NCBI GenBank assembly: GCA_047630175.1
Contig: JBLHVI010000073.1
Location: 1 to 15,962 of the forward strand
Source: UBA4582 sp047630175
GTDB taxonomy: Bacteria > Pseudomonadota > Gammaproteobacteria > Pseudomonadales > Azotimanducaceae
DNA length: 15,962 nucleotides
Reading direction: 5' to 3'
This document shows, in pieces, positions 1 to 7,763 of the stretch. The notes under the pieces are model-generated. The model had not been told where the DNA came from. It worked only from the letters and a program-made list of their open reading frames with translations, and ran no database searches. A program made the position numbers and the translations under genes. Positions within the stretch are counted from its first letter, which is position 1, and each line of letters starts with the position of its first letter.

Positions 1-66
1 TTGATGTCACATCAGTATGAATCTCTGATGAAAAAGTCCAATTTGCAAAATTTCGGACGTCAATAA
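1..66 (+). CDS. secY: Preprotein translocase subunit SecY, C-terminal end (partial)
   Basis: Frame 1 is open from the window edge to TAA at 64-66 and gives 21 residues ending in LMKKSNLQNFGRQ. This resembles the cytoplasmic tail of gammaproteobacterial SecY, which in E. coli ends in an LKKANLKGYGR-type sequence. SecY is the channel subunit of the SecYEG translocon in the inner membrane. Its place immediately before rpmJ is the normal end of the spc operon, which supports the call despite the short length. Only the tail is present; the rest lies to the left of the window. Confidence 0.85.
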   Translation: MMSHQYESLMKKSNLQNFGRQ

Positions 67-84
67 GACGATTGGAGCATAGAA

Positions 85-198
85 ATGAAAGTAAGAGCTT
101 CAGTAAAGAAAATGTGTCGGAACTGTCGAGTGATTCGACGTAAGGGCGCTGTCAGAATTATCTGTTCAGAGTCAAAGCATAAGCAACGTCAGGGTTAG
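85..198 (+). CDS. rpmJ: 50S ribosomal protein L36
   Basis: This 37-residue gene starts at ATG 85, with GGAG at 74-77 as ribosome binding site, and starts 18 bases after the secY stop. The product is highly basic, begins MKVRASVKKMCRNC, and carries the zinc ribbon C11-x2-C14 ... C27-x4-H32, so it is the zinc-binding form of L36. L36 binds 23S rRNA in the large subunit. The length is typical of the family. It belongs to the secY-rpmJ-rpsM transcription unit at the end of the spc operon. Confidence 0.97.
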   Translation: MKVRASVKKMCRNCRVIRRKGAVRIICSESKHKQRQG

Positions 199-231
199 TT
201 GACGTTATACGGTATCGATAGGAGCGTGTGA

Positions 232-588
232 ATGGCTCGTTTAGCTGGGATTAATATTCCCGACAACAAGCATGCAGTAATATCCCTGACCTATATTTTT
301 GGTATAGGGCGGAAAACCGCGAGAGATCTTTGTGCCGAGACGGGAGTTAATCCTGCGGCCAAGGTTCAGGATTTGTCCGAGGGTGACCTAGACAAATTGC
401 GGAACGAAATCACCAAGATCTCCGTCGAGGGTGATCTGCGTCGGGGTATTCAGCTGAACATCAAGCGTCTACTCGATCTCGGTTGTTACCGTGGTATTCG
501 TCATCGTCGCAACCTGCCCGTAAATGGACAGCGTACCAAGACTAACGCACGTACGCGTAAAGGTCCGAAGCGCCCCATCCGTAAGTAA
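232..588 (+). CDS. rpsM: 30S ribosomal protein S13
   Basis: The 118-residue product begins MARLAGINIPDNKHAVISL and ends in a basic tail with NARTRKGPKRPI. Both are hallmarks of S13, which sits in the head of the small subunit, contacts the P-site tRNA and forms bridges to L5. The middle contains the helix-hairpin-helix region (IFGIGRKTARDLC, residues 23-35). AGGAGCG at 220-226 precedes ATG 232. It is the first gene of the alpha operon. In E. coli the S4 repressor binds the mRNA just upstream of this start, but only 33 bases separate rpmJ and rpsM here, and I cannot confirm the pseudoknot by eye. Confidence 0.98.
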   Translation: MARLAGINIPDNKHAVISLTYIFGIGRKTARDLCAETGVNPAAKVQDLSEGDLDKLRNEITKISVEGDLRRGIQLNIKRLLDLGCYRGIRHRRNLPVNGQRTKTNARTRKGPKRPIRK

Positions 589-640
589 AGTGCGGAAGTA
601 ACGATTAATAGATTAACAAATTTAAAGCGAAGTGACTGAC

Positions 641-1048
641 ATGTCTGATTCTGATACAGAAACGCCCCAAGCAGCACCAGCCAAGCGCAAAGGTAAGCGT
701 CAGGTAGTTGATGGTTTGGCACATATCCATGCCTCATTTAACAACACGATTATCACCATTACTGACAGGCAAGGTGGTGCACTATCGTGGGCGACAGCGG
801 GTGGTTCGGGCTTCCGAGGTGCAAGAAAAAGCACCCCGTTTGCGGCACAGGTAGCAGCAGAACGTGCAGGCACCGCCGCGTTGGATTATGGTTTAACGAG
901 CCTTGAAGTATTTGTTAAGGGACCAGGACCTGGTCGAGAAGCTGCCGTAAGGGCGCTGAACTCAGTGGGTTACAAAATCACCAATATTACGGATGTAACC
1001 CCCATCCCCCACAATGGTTGCAGACCCCCTAAGAAACGTCGGGTGTAA
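641..1048 (+). CDS. rpsK: 30S ribosomal protein S11
   Basis: The product is S11, part of the platform of the small subunit near the mRNA exit. It contains GLAHIHASFNNTIITITD, GASGF-like GGSGFRGARKSTPFAAQ, KGPGPGREAAVRAL, and the C-terminal IPHNGCRPPKKRRV. I chose ATG 641 (135 residues), which gives MSDSDTETP; a GTG three codons upstream at 632 is in frame but has no better Shine-Dalgarno. The N-terminus (residues 2-13) is acidic and Ala/Pro-rich, longer than the short basic start of E. coli S11. It lies 52 bases after rpsM and 16 before rpsD, within the alpha operon. Confidence 0.97.
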   Translation: MSDSDTETPQAAPAKRKGKRQVVDGLAHIHASFNNTIITITDRQGGALSWATAGGSGFRGARKSTPFAAQVAAERAGTAALDYGLTSLEVFVKGPGPGREAAVRALNSVGYKITNITDVTPIPHNGCRPPKKRRV

Positions 1049-1064
1049 TTGAGGAACTAGAAAA

Positions 1065-1685
1065 ATGGCCAGATATATCGGACCCACGTGTAAACTCGCT
1101 CGTCGCGAAGCCACAGATTTGTACCTTAAGAGTGGCGTACGTCCCATCGAATCCAAGTGCAAAATGGAAAGCACGCCGGGTATGCATGGTGCTCGTCGCG
1201 GTAGACTTTCAGACTACGCCGTTCAGTTGCGTGAAAAGCAGAAAGTGCGTCGTATCTACGGCGTGCTGGAAAAGCAATTCCGCGGTTACTACAAGCGTGC
1301 TGACCGTCAGAAGGGTGCGACGGGTGAAAACTTGCTGCGCATTTTGGAGCGTCGTCTCGACAATGTGGTTTACCGCATGGGTTTTGGGTCAACACGTGCA
1401 GAGTCACGTCAGTTGGTGTCTCACAAAGCCATTTTAGTTAATGGCCACGTGATCAACATTCCTTCATACCAGGTAGAAGCTGGCGACACAGTTGCGATAC
1501 GCGAGAAGTCACGTAATCAGTTGCGTATTCAGGGTGCTCTGTCACTCAATGCTAATCGGTCACCCATAGATTGGGTCCAGGTTAACAATGACAAGATGGA
1601 AGGCGTGTTACGGGCCTACCCAGAACGCGACGAGCTGCCATCTGAGATTAACGAAAGTCTTATTGTTGAGCTGTACTCCAAGTAA
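1065..1685 (+). CDS. rpsD: 30S ribosomal protein S4
   Basis: The 206-residue product matches S4 in full: MARYIGPTCKLARREATDL at the start, a 16S-binding N-terminal domain, then an S4 RNA-binding domain at about residues 95-160 (RRLDNVVYRMGFGSTRAESR, LVNGHVINIPSY). S4 is a primary 16S binder that starts 30S assembly. In gammaproteobacteria it also represses translation of its own operon. Only two cysteines (C9, C32) occur in the N-terminal region, so the four-cysteine zinc site known from some S4 proteins is absent. GAGGAA at 1050-1055 is the ribosome binding site. The rpsD-rpoA gap that follows is unusually structured. Confidence 0.98.
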   Translation: MARYIGPTCKLARREATDLYLKSGVRPIESKCKMESTPGMHGARRGRLSDYAVQLREKQKVRRIYGVLEKQFRGYYKRADRQKGATGENLLRILERRLDNVVYRMGFGSTRAESRQLVSHKAILVNGHVINIPSYQVEAGDTVAIREKSRNQLRIQGALSLNANRSPIDWVQVNNDKMEGVLRAYPERDELPSEINESLIVELYSK

Positions 1686-1733
1686 CCACGTGACGTGCCG
1701 TGGTACTAGTTTAGCTATAAACATTAAGGAAAT

Positions 1734-1755
1734 TTAGCGGGTTTAACCCCGCTAA
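1734..1755 (+). promoter_or_regulatory. Stem-loop between rpsD and rpoA
   Basis: A perfect 8-bp inverted repeat, TTAGCGGG at 1734-1741 and CCCGCTAA at 1748-1755, encloses a 6-base loop. A second small palindrome, AAGAAC-a-GTTCTT, follows at 1765-1777, just before the rpoA ribosome binding site (AGAGGTG, 1779-1785). No proper T-run follows, and rpoA has to be expressed, so this is more likely an mRNA processing, stability or attenuation element than a full terminator. Its role is inferred only. Confidence 0.5.
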
Positions 1756-1790
1756 GTCTTTATTAAGAACAGTTCTTTAGAGGTGTATTT

Positions 1791-2792
1791 ATGCCCCATT
1801 CGTCATTAGAGTTTTTAACGCCTAAACATATACAGGTAGAGCAAACCAGTGACACTCGCGCGACCGTGATCCTGGAACCTCTGGAGCGCGGCTTTGGCCA
1901 CACGTTGGGCAATGCCTTGCGTCGTATCTTGCTGTCTTCAATGCCCGGTTGCGCGATCACCGAGGCAGAAATCGATGGCGTTCTGCATGAATACAGTACT
2001 CTTGACGGCGTTCAGGAAGACGTGATTGAGATCTTGCTGAACCTCAAGGGTGTTGCTATTCGTTTGAATTCGACAGACGAAGCTGAACTGCGGATCGATA
2101 AGAAGGGTCCTGGTGTTGTCACCGCGAGTGATTTCATTGTCGGCCACGACGTAGAAATCACCAACCCTGACCACGTGATTGCAACGTTGAACGATACGGG
2201 TCACCTGAAGCTATTGGCTAAAGTTGGACGCGGTCGAGGCTACGAGCCGGCTGACGTTCGTATGGCTGATACAGAGAACGAACGCATTATTGGCAGCCTC
2301 CTGCTGGATGCTTCTTACAGCCCGGTCCGTCGCGTTGCATACAAAGTAGACAGTGCTCGCGTTGAGCAACGCACAGACTTAGACAAGCTGATTATCGACC
2401 TTGAGACCAACGGCACAATTGATCCTGAAGAAGCGATCCGGCGTGCAGCGACCATTCTGCAGCAGCAGGTTACAGTGTTTGTTGACCTTGAAAGCGAGAA
2501 CGAGCCAGAAGTTATCGAGCACGAGGACGAGATCGATCCGATTCTGTTACGTCCGGTAGACGATCTGGAGCTGACAGTACGATCAGCAAATTGTTTGAAA
2601 GCTGAGAATATTTACTACATCGGTGATTTGATTCGACGCACCGAAGTAGAACTGCTGAAGACCCCAAACTTGGGTAAGAAATCTTTGACAGAAATAAAGG
2701 ATGTATTGGCATCAAGAGGCTTGTCACTTGGCATGCGTCTGGAGAACTGGCCACCATCCAGCCTACGTGGTGATGACCGCGTTTTAGGCTAA
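1791..2792 (+). CDS. rpoA: DNA-directed RNA polymerase subunit alpha
   Basis: The 333-residue product is the alpha subunit, whose dimer nucleates core RNA polymerase assembly. The N-terminal domain (about residues 1-235) has the dimerisation signature ERGFGHTLGNALRRILLSS (residues 32-50). An acidic linker (about 235-248) leads to the C-terminal domain (about 250-325). That domain contains LTVRSANCLKAENI and TPNLGKKSLTEIKDVLASRG. R264 matches the residue known as R265 in E. coli, which contacts UP-element DNA, so upstream promoter recognition should be conserved. It is preceded by AGAGGTG, lies 105 bases after rpsD and 84 before rplQ, and is part of the alpha operon. Confidence 0.99.
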   Translation: MPHSSLEFLTPKHIQVEQTSDTRATVILEPLERGFGHTLGNALRRILLSSMPGCAITEAEIDGVLHEYSTLDGVQEDVIEILLNLKGVAIRLNSTDEAELRIDKKGPGVVTASDFIVGHDVEITNPDHVIATLNDTGHLKLLAKVGRGRGYEPADVRMADTENERIIGSLLLDASYSPVRRVAYKVDSARVEQRTDLDKLIIDLETNGTIDPEEAIRRAATILQQQVTVFVDLESENEPEVIEHEDEIDPILLRPVDDLELTVRSANCLKAENIYYIGDLIRRTEVELLKTPNLGKKSLTEIKDVLASRGLSLGMRLENWPPSSLRGDDRVLG

Positions 2793-2876
2793 ACAGCACT
2801 GGTTTGAGTTACTTCGCGCTGAGTGAAGGGACCCAAAGTTTATTAGATTGATAGAGACAGTTATTCGGGAAAGCTC

Positions 2877-3278
2877 ATGCGCCATAGAAAGAGTGGTAGA
2901 CAACTAAATAGAAATGCATCGCACCGTAAGGCGATGTTTAAGAATATGGCGATTTCGCTGTTCGAACATGAAGTGATCAAGACAACGTTGCCGAAAGCCA
3001 AAGAGCTGAAGCGTGTTGCTGAGCCCATGATTACGATGGCAAAGGTTGACTCCGTTGCCAATCGGCGCTTGATTATGTCTCGCACCGGTAGTAAAGCAAT
3101 GGTTGGAAAGCTATTTACCGATATTGGCCCACGCTACGCTGAACGTCCCGGTGGTTACACGCGTATTCTGAAGTGCGGATTTCGCTCTGGTGATAAGGCG
3201 CCAATGGCCTATGTTGAGTTGGTTGACCGTCCTATCCCCGATTTTGATGACGTCGAGGAAATTGACGACGACGCGTAA
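2877..3278 (+). CDS. rplQ: 50S ribosomal protein L17
   Basis: The product begins MRHRKSGRQLNRNASHRKAM, the diagnostic start of L17, and contains EVIKTTLPKAKELKRVAEP and GGYTRILKCGFRSGDKAPMAYVELVD. L17 lies near the peptide exit tunnel of the 50S subunit. At 133 residues it is slightly longer than the E. coli protein because of an acidic tail rich in Asp and Glu (residues 120-133). A GGGAAAG stretch at 2867-2873 is the likely ribosome binding site for ATG 2877. It is the last gene of the operon, followed 61 bases later by a strong terminator. Confidence 0.98.
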   Translation: MRHRKSGRQLNRNASHRKAMFKNMAISLFEHEVIKTTLPKAKELKRVAEPMITMAKVDSVANRRLIMSRTGSKAMVGKLFTDIGPRYAERPGGYTRILKCGFRSGDKAPMAYVELVDRPIPDFDDVEEIDDDA

Positions 3279-3338
3279 GCTAATCGGCAGGTAGTAGTAT
3301 CATGCACTTAGTAATGCTTTTACAGGATTCTAGGTAGT

Positions 3339-3366
3339 CAAAAGACCGGGCCCGCCCGGTCTTTTG
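3339..3366 (+). terminator. Strong hairpin terminator closing the alpha operon
   Basis: CAAAAGACCGGGC at 3339-3351 is perfectly complementary to GCCCGGTCTTTTG at 3354-3366. The GC-rich core is flanked by an A-run on the left and a T-run on the right, the form of a Rho-independent terminator. The symmetry would let it work in both directions. It separates the ribosomal operon from the aminotransferase gene. Confidence 0.93.
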
Positions 3367-3371
3367 CCGTC

Positions 3372-3401
3372 TGAACAATCATAAAATCAGTAACTTATAC
3401 T
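3372..3401 (+). promoter_or_regulatory. Candidate sigma-70 promoter of the aminotransferase gene
   Basis: TGAACA at 3372-3377 (4 of 6 match to TTGACA) and TATACT at 3396-3401 (5 of 6 match to TATAAT) are separated by 18 bases. They lie just past the alpha operon terminator and 38 bases before the GTG start. The gene needs its own promoter because of that terminator. Confidence 0.45.
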
Positions 3402-3438
3402 AGACCACACAAGATTATTAAAAAGGGAGTTCATAGTC

Positions 3439-4620
3439 GTGACCTATCAGTCTTTTGTACCTACCGTAAGAACCCTCATGGGACCGGGTCCATCCGATGT
3501 GAACCCACGTATTTTGACCGCTATGGCGAGGCCGACGATAGGCCATTTAGACCCTGAGTTCATTCGTCTAATGGACGAGATTAAGGTGATGTTGCAGTAC
3601 GCATTTCAAACCAAGAATGAACTGACGATTCCTGTGTCTGCGCCCGGCTCGGCAGGTATGGAAACGTGCTTTGTTAACCTTATTGAACCTGGCGATAAAG
3701 TCATTGTTTGCCAAAATGGCGTTTTTGGTGGGCGTATGGCTCAAAATGTCACCCGCTCAGGCGGCGAAGCGGTGATTGTTGAGCAAGAATGGGGTCGTGC
3801 TGTTGATCCGGAAAAACTCGCAGCGACCTTGAAGCTGCACCCAGATGCAAAGATCGTTGCTTTCGTCCACGCAGAGACATCCACTGGCGTTCAGTCCGAT
3901 GCACAAGCCCTGTGTGAAATCGCCCAAGGCTATGATTGCCTGACGATTGTTGATTGTGTGACCTCCCTTGGTGGGATCAATGTGGCGCTAGACGCATGGG
4001 GTGCTGACGCAGCTTACAGCGGCACACAAAAGTGCTTGTCTTGTGCCCCGGGATTGTCGCCTATTAGCATGAGTCAGCGCGCAGTAGAGGTTATCAAAGC
4101 CCGTAAGACCCCTGTCGCGTCTTGGTTCTTAGACCTTAACTTGGTCATGGGATACTGGGGCGAAGGTAAGACCCGCGCCTATCATCACACTGCACCCGTT
4201 AATGCTTTGTATGGCCTGCATGAGTCATTGGTGGTGTTGACCGAAGAGGGGTTGGAGACCAGTTGGGATCGTCATATGCGTAACCACAATGCCTTGAAGG
4301 CTGGAATCGAAGCCATGGGTCTGACATTTGTTGTTCCAGAGGCGGAGCGTTTACCGCAGTTGAATCTTGTTAGTATTCCTGACGGTATCGATGAAGGCAG
4401 TGTTCGTAAACAACTACTTGAGCAGTACAATCTGGAGATAGGTGCTGGCCTCGGTGGCTTAGCGGGTAAGGTCTGGCGAATTGGTTTGATGGGCTACGCG
4501 AGTAACCCAAAAAACGTGTTGCTCTGCGTCAATGCCCTAGAGGCCGTCTTGTCTCAGTGTAACGCCCATATCAATAAAGGTGTTGCCACCAGTGCCATAC
4601 AGGCTTCATATAGTCACTAG
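3439..4620 (+). CDS. PLP-dependent aminotransferase, alanine/serine-glyoxylate type (class V fold)
   Basis: The 393-residue product resembles eukaryotic-type alanine-glyoxylate aminotransferase (AGXT) along its whole length: LMGPGPSDVNPRIL near the start, VFGGRMAQN (95-103), HAETSTGVQ (144-152), the PLP-binding aspartate in IVDCVTSLGG (D172), the Schiff-base lysine in SGTQKCLS (K198), and YHHTAPVNALYGL. The family moves amino groups from alanine or serine to glyoxylate, giving glycine plus pyruvate or hydroxypyruvate. Whether alanine, serine or another donor is used cannot be read from the sequence. The start is GTG 3439, supported by AAAGGGAG at 3422-3429. It is monocistronic, between the alpha operon terminator and convergent uvrA. 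Confidence 0.92.
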   Translation: MTYQSFVPTVRTLMGPGPSDVNPRILTAMARPTIGHLDPEFIRLMDEIKVMLQYAFQTKNELTIPVSAPGSAGMETCFVNLIEPGDKVIVCQNGVFGGRMAQNVTRSGGEAVIVEQEWGRAVDPEKLAATLKLHPDAKIVAFVHAETSTGVQSDAQALCEIAQGYDCLTIVDCVTSLGGINVALDAWGADAAYSGTQKCLSCAPGLSPISMSQRAVEVIKARKTPVASWFLDLNLVMGYWGEGKTRAYHHTAPVNALYGLHESLVVLTEEGLETSWDRHMRNHNALKAGIEAMGLTFVVPEAERLPQLNLVSIPDGIDEGSVRKQLLEQYNLEIGAGLGGLAGKVWRIGLMGYASNPKNVLLCVNALEAVLSQCNAHINKGVATSAIQASYSH

Positions 4621-4638
4621 GGTTAGTTAGTACTTGCT

Positions 4639-4672
4639 GACGGTCATACGCTGCGCGCATCGATTGACCGTC
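4639..4672. terminator. Possible bidirectional hairpin between convergent genes
   Basis: GACGGTCA at 4639-4646 and TGACCGTC at 4665-4672 form a perfect 8-bp inverted repeat with an 18-base loop. It lies in the 65-base gap between the convergent aminotransferase and uvrA stops. There is no T-run on either side, so if it ends transcription it probably does so weakly or with Rho. Confidence 0.35.
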
Positions 4673-4685
4673 GACAGGTAGCGAT

Positions 4686-7550
4686 TTAATTACTTGTGGC
4701 GAGTTTGTTCATGCTCGTGCCAGCAGCTTTTGCTAACAGTTCACCTAAAAACTCCCCAGTAAACGAACCCGCGTTAGCAGCGACGTCTTCGGGTGTGCCT
4801 GTAGCGATGATTTGCCCACCACCAGAACCACCCTCCGGTCCCAGGTCAACGATCCAGTCGGCTGTCTTGATAACGTCTAGGTTATGCTCGATGACGACGA
4901 TGGTATTGCCGTGGTCACGCAACTTCACGAGTACCTCGAGCAATTGCCGAATATCATGGAAGTGCAAGCCAGTGGTGGGTTCATCTAGAATATATAAAGT
5001 CTGACCGGTATCTCGTTTGGATAACTCTCGTGCGAGTTTTACCCGCTGGGCCTCTCCACCTGACAGAGTTGTGGCGCTCTGTCCGAGACGTATGTAACCA
5101 AGGCCAACATCCATTAGTGTCTGTAGCCTACGTTCTATCATAGGCACAGCATTGAAGAATTCGTGAGCGTCTTCTACTGTCAGGCTCAAAACTTCGTGAA
5201 TGTTTTTATGCTTGTAAAGCACTTCCAGTGTCTCGCGGTTATAACGCTTGCCCTTGCATTCGTCACAGGTGACATAGACATCGGCCAGAAAATGCATTTC
5301 TACTTTGATTAACCCATCACCTTGGCAGGCTTCACAGCGACCACCTTTGACGTTAAAACTAAAACGTCCAGGTTTGTAGCCTCGTGACCGTGCCTCTGAT
5401 GTGGCAGAAAACAGTTCACGAATGGGTGTAAATATATTGGTGTAGGTCGCTGGGTTTGACCGTGGTGTTCTACCGATAGGACTCTGATCGATATCGACTA
5501 CTTTATCGAGCATCTCCATTCCTTCGATGCTGACAAACGGCGCTGTCCGCCGGTTGGTGGCGCCATTAAGCGCCTTGGCGGCGATAGGATAAAGCGTGCC
5601 GTTGATTAAAGTGGATTTGCCCGAGCCGGAGACGCCGGTAATACAGGTCATCACACCCAGCGGGATCTGCAGGTCAACATTTTGCAGGTTGTGACCACTG
5701 GCACCCTTAAGAACCAATTGGCGCGACGGATCGGTACTGACACGCTGGGCTGGAACTGCAATCTCAAGTTTGCCAGACAGATACTGACCAGTAATGGATT
5801 CTTCGCTGCTAAGGATGTCTTCTAAAGTACCTTGCGCAATAACCTGACCGCCATGCACGCCGGCCCCGGGGCCGATATCAATGATGTGGTCGGCAGCACG
5901 AATAGCCTCTTCATCATGCTCAACGACGATGACTGTGTTACCTATATCGCGCAGATGCGTCAGCGTGTTGAGTAAGCGCTGGTTGTCGCGCTGATGTAAA
6001 CCGATAGAAGGTTCGTCGAGAATATACATAACGCCGACCAAGCCGGCACCAATTTGACTTGCCAATCTTATACGCTGCGCTTCGCCACCTGACAGCGTAT
6101 CAGCGGAGCGCGACAAGGAAAGATAGTTGAGGCCAACATCGATCAAAAAGCTGAGGCGAGCGCCGATTTCGGTCAAGATCTTGTCGGCGATTTGCTGCCG
6201 CTGGCCTTCAAGCTGTAAGCCAGCAAAGTAGGCTACGGCTTCGGCAATAGACCATTGGGTTATTTCTGACAGTGAGCGTCCGTCAATAGTGACCGCTCGC
6301 GCATCGGGGTTAAGACGAGCGCCGTCGCACATAGGACATTGTTGCGTGCTTAGAAACTTTGCCAGGTTTTCTCGAACTACCGCAGACTCAGTATCCTTAT
6401 AGCGACGCTCCATATTAGGAATGATGCCCTCAAACGGATGTGCTCGGGTATAGGCATCGCCCTTGTCATTCACATAACGAAACTGAATCAACTCCGCTTC
6501 ATTACCATATAAAATGGTCTTTTGGTGCGCTTCATCAAGTTCGCCGAACGGCGTGTTTAGCTCAAAGCCGAAGTGAGCGGCAATGGAACTGAGCATCTGA
6601 TAGTAATATATATTGCGTCTGTCCCAGCCGTGGATGGCCCCTTCGGCCAACGACAGCTCATTGTCATGCACGATCTGCTCAACATTGAAAAACTGTTTGA
6701 TACCAATACCATCGCAACTTGGGCAAGCACCAGCGGGGTTATTAAACGAAAACAAACGTGGTTCAAGTTCAACAATCGAATGACCGCATTCTGGGCAGGC
6801 GAAACGCGCGGAGAAAACCATGTCAGGCTGGTCACCGTCTAAAAAAGCAATAGCGGCGAGTCCTTCTGAGAGATTCACTGCCGTTTCAAATGAATCCGCA
6901 AGCCTTGTTTTTAAATCCTCACGGGCACGAAACCGGTCAACGACAACTTCGATAGTGTGTTGTTTGTTTTTATCGAGATCGGGTAGATCATCCATGTCGC
7001 AAACGATACCGTCGATGCGGGCTCGTACAAATCCTTGCGAGCGCAATTGGTTGAATAAGTGCAGATGCTCACCTTTGCGGGCCTTGATGACCGGCGCCAG
7101 CAATAACAAGCCAGTGCCTTCGGGAATAGCCAGCACTTGGTCTACCATCTGGCTGATGGTCTGTGCTTCTAGACGAATTCCGTGCTGCGGACAGTGGGGC
7201 TCACCTACCCGCGCGAACAACAGGCGCAGGTAGTCATAAATTTCTGTAATCGTCCCGACAGTAGAGCGTGGGTTGTGGTTTGTTGATTTTTGCTCGATGG
7301 AGATAGCGGGCGACAAACCGTCGATGTGATCAACGTCAGGTTTTTCCATCAGCGACAAGAATTGGCGCGCATAAGCCGATAAAGATTCTACGTAACGTCG
7401 TTGTCCCTCAGCATAGAGGGTGTCGAACGCCAGAGAAGATTTACCAGAGCCCGACAGGCCAGTGATAATCACCAGCTTGTTGCGAGGAATGTCGAGATCG
7501 ATATTAGCCAGATTATGGGTTCTGGCGCCACGGACTGAAATATTATCCAT
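4686..7550 (-). CDS. uvrA: Excinuclease ABC subunit A (UvrA)
   Basis: The 954-residue product is full-length UvrA, the damage-sensing ATPase of nucleotide excision repair that loads UvrB onto lesions. It has two ABC ATPase halves. The first has Walker A GLSGSGKS (31-38), signature LSGGEAQR (486-493) and ILDEP (510-514). The second has Walker A GVSGSGKST (639-647), signature LSGGEAQR (829-836) and ILDEP (854-858). Zinc cysteines pair at C252/C255 with C276/C279 and C739/C742 with C762/C765; CPMCDG at 405-410 is a further cysteine pair. ATG 7550 starts MDNISVRGARTHNL as in the family; no good Shine-Dalgarno precedes it. I saw no LexA box upstream. Confidence 0.99.
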   Translation of the reverse strand: MDNISVRGARTHNLANIDLDIPRNKLVIITGLSGSGKSSLAFDTLYAEGQRRYVESLSAYARQFLSLMEKPDVDHIDGLSPAISIEQKSTNHNPRSTVGTITEIYDYLRLLFARVGEPHCPQHGIRLEAQTISQMVDQVLAIPEGTGLLLLAPVIKARKGEHLHLFNQLRSQGFVRARIDGIVCDMDDLPDLDKNKQHTIEVVVDRFRAREDLKTRLADSFETAVNLSEGLAAIAFLDGDQPDMVFSARFACPECGHSIVELEPRLFSFNNPAGACPSCDGIGIKQFFNVEQIVHDNELSLAEGAIHGWDRRNIYYYQMLSSIAAHFGFELNTPFGELDEAHQKTILYGNEAELIQFRYVNDKGDAYTRAHPFEGIIPNMERRYKDTESAVVRENLAKFLSTQQCPMCDGARLNPDARAVTIDGRSLSEITQWSIAEAVAYFAGLQLEGQRQQIADKILTEIGARLSFLIDVGLNYLSLSRSADTLSGGEAQRIRLASQIGAGLVGVMYILDEPSIGLHQRDNQRLLNTLTHLRDIGNTVIVVEHDEEAIRAADHIIDIGPGAGVHGGQVIAQGTLEDILSSEESITGQYLSGKLEIAVPAQRVSTDPSRQLVLKGASGHNLQNVDLQIPLGVMTCITGVSGSGKSTLINGTLYPIAAKALNGATNRRTAPFVSIEGMEMLDKVVDIDQSPIGRTPRSNPATYTNIFTPIRELFSATSEARSRGYKPGRFSFNVKGGRCEACQGDGLIKVEMHFLADVYVTCDECKGKRYNRETLEVLYKHKNIHEVLSLTVEDAHEFFNAVPMIERRLQTLMDVGLGYIRLGQSATTLSGGEAQRVKLARELSKRDTGQTLYILDEPTTGLHFHDIRQLLEVLVKLRDHGNTIVVIEHNLDVIKTADWIVDLGPEGGSGGGQIIATGTPEDVAANAGSFTGEFLGELLAKAAGTSMNKLATSN

Positions 7551-7616
7551 GAAAAAAACATGCTCAAATGAGTGTGAATAAGGCGAATAACCTTATAGGG
7601 CTTACGAGATCATCGT

Positions 7617-7630
7617 TGTGAGTGATCACA
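7617..7630. promoter_or_regulatory. Short palindrome in the uvrA-MFS divergent region
   Basis: TGTGA at 7617-7621 and TCACA at 7626-7630 form an inverted repeat around a 4-base spacer, with the palindrome GTGATCAC inside it. The half-sites look like those of CRP/Vfr-type regulators, but those need a 6-base spacer, so the identity of any binding protein is open. It lies between the divergent uvrA and MFS starts. Confidence 0.25.
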
Positions 7631-7659
7631 TCAAGCAAGTGTAAGTGTCAGCCGGATTT

Positions 7660-7668
7660 TGCTATCAT
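7660..7668 (+). promoter_or_regulatory. Candidate extended -10 element for the MFS gene
   Basis: TGCTATCAT at 7660-7668 matches an extended -10 (TG-n-TATAAT, one mismatch in the hexamer). A convincing -35 is not visible at the proper distance, which is tolerable for extended -10 promoters. It lies about 95 bases before the MFS start codon. Confidence 0.35.
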
Positions 7669-7763
7669 CCGCGGCGTCCGAATTGTCCTATGTTTGATAC
7701 ACCTACCGCAACCGCTGTGGCACTTTCGCCGCTTGATTCCACCTGATCTATGAACAAACTGAC

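Noticed and set aside
632..640. GTG 632 as the start of rpsK
   Set aside because: It adds only three residues and has no better ribosome binding site than ATG 641.
7617..7630. CRP/Vfr binding site
   Set aside because: The half-sites match but the spacer is 4 instead of 6 bases, so it is listed only as a palindrome.
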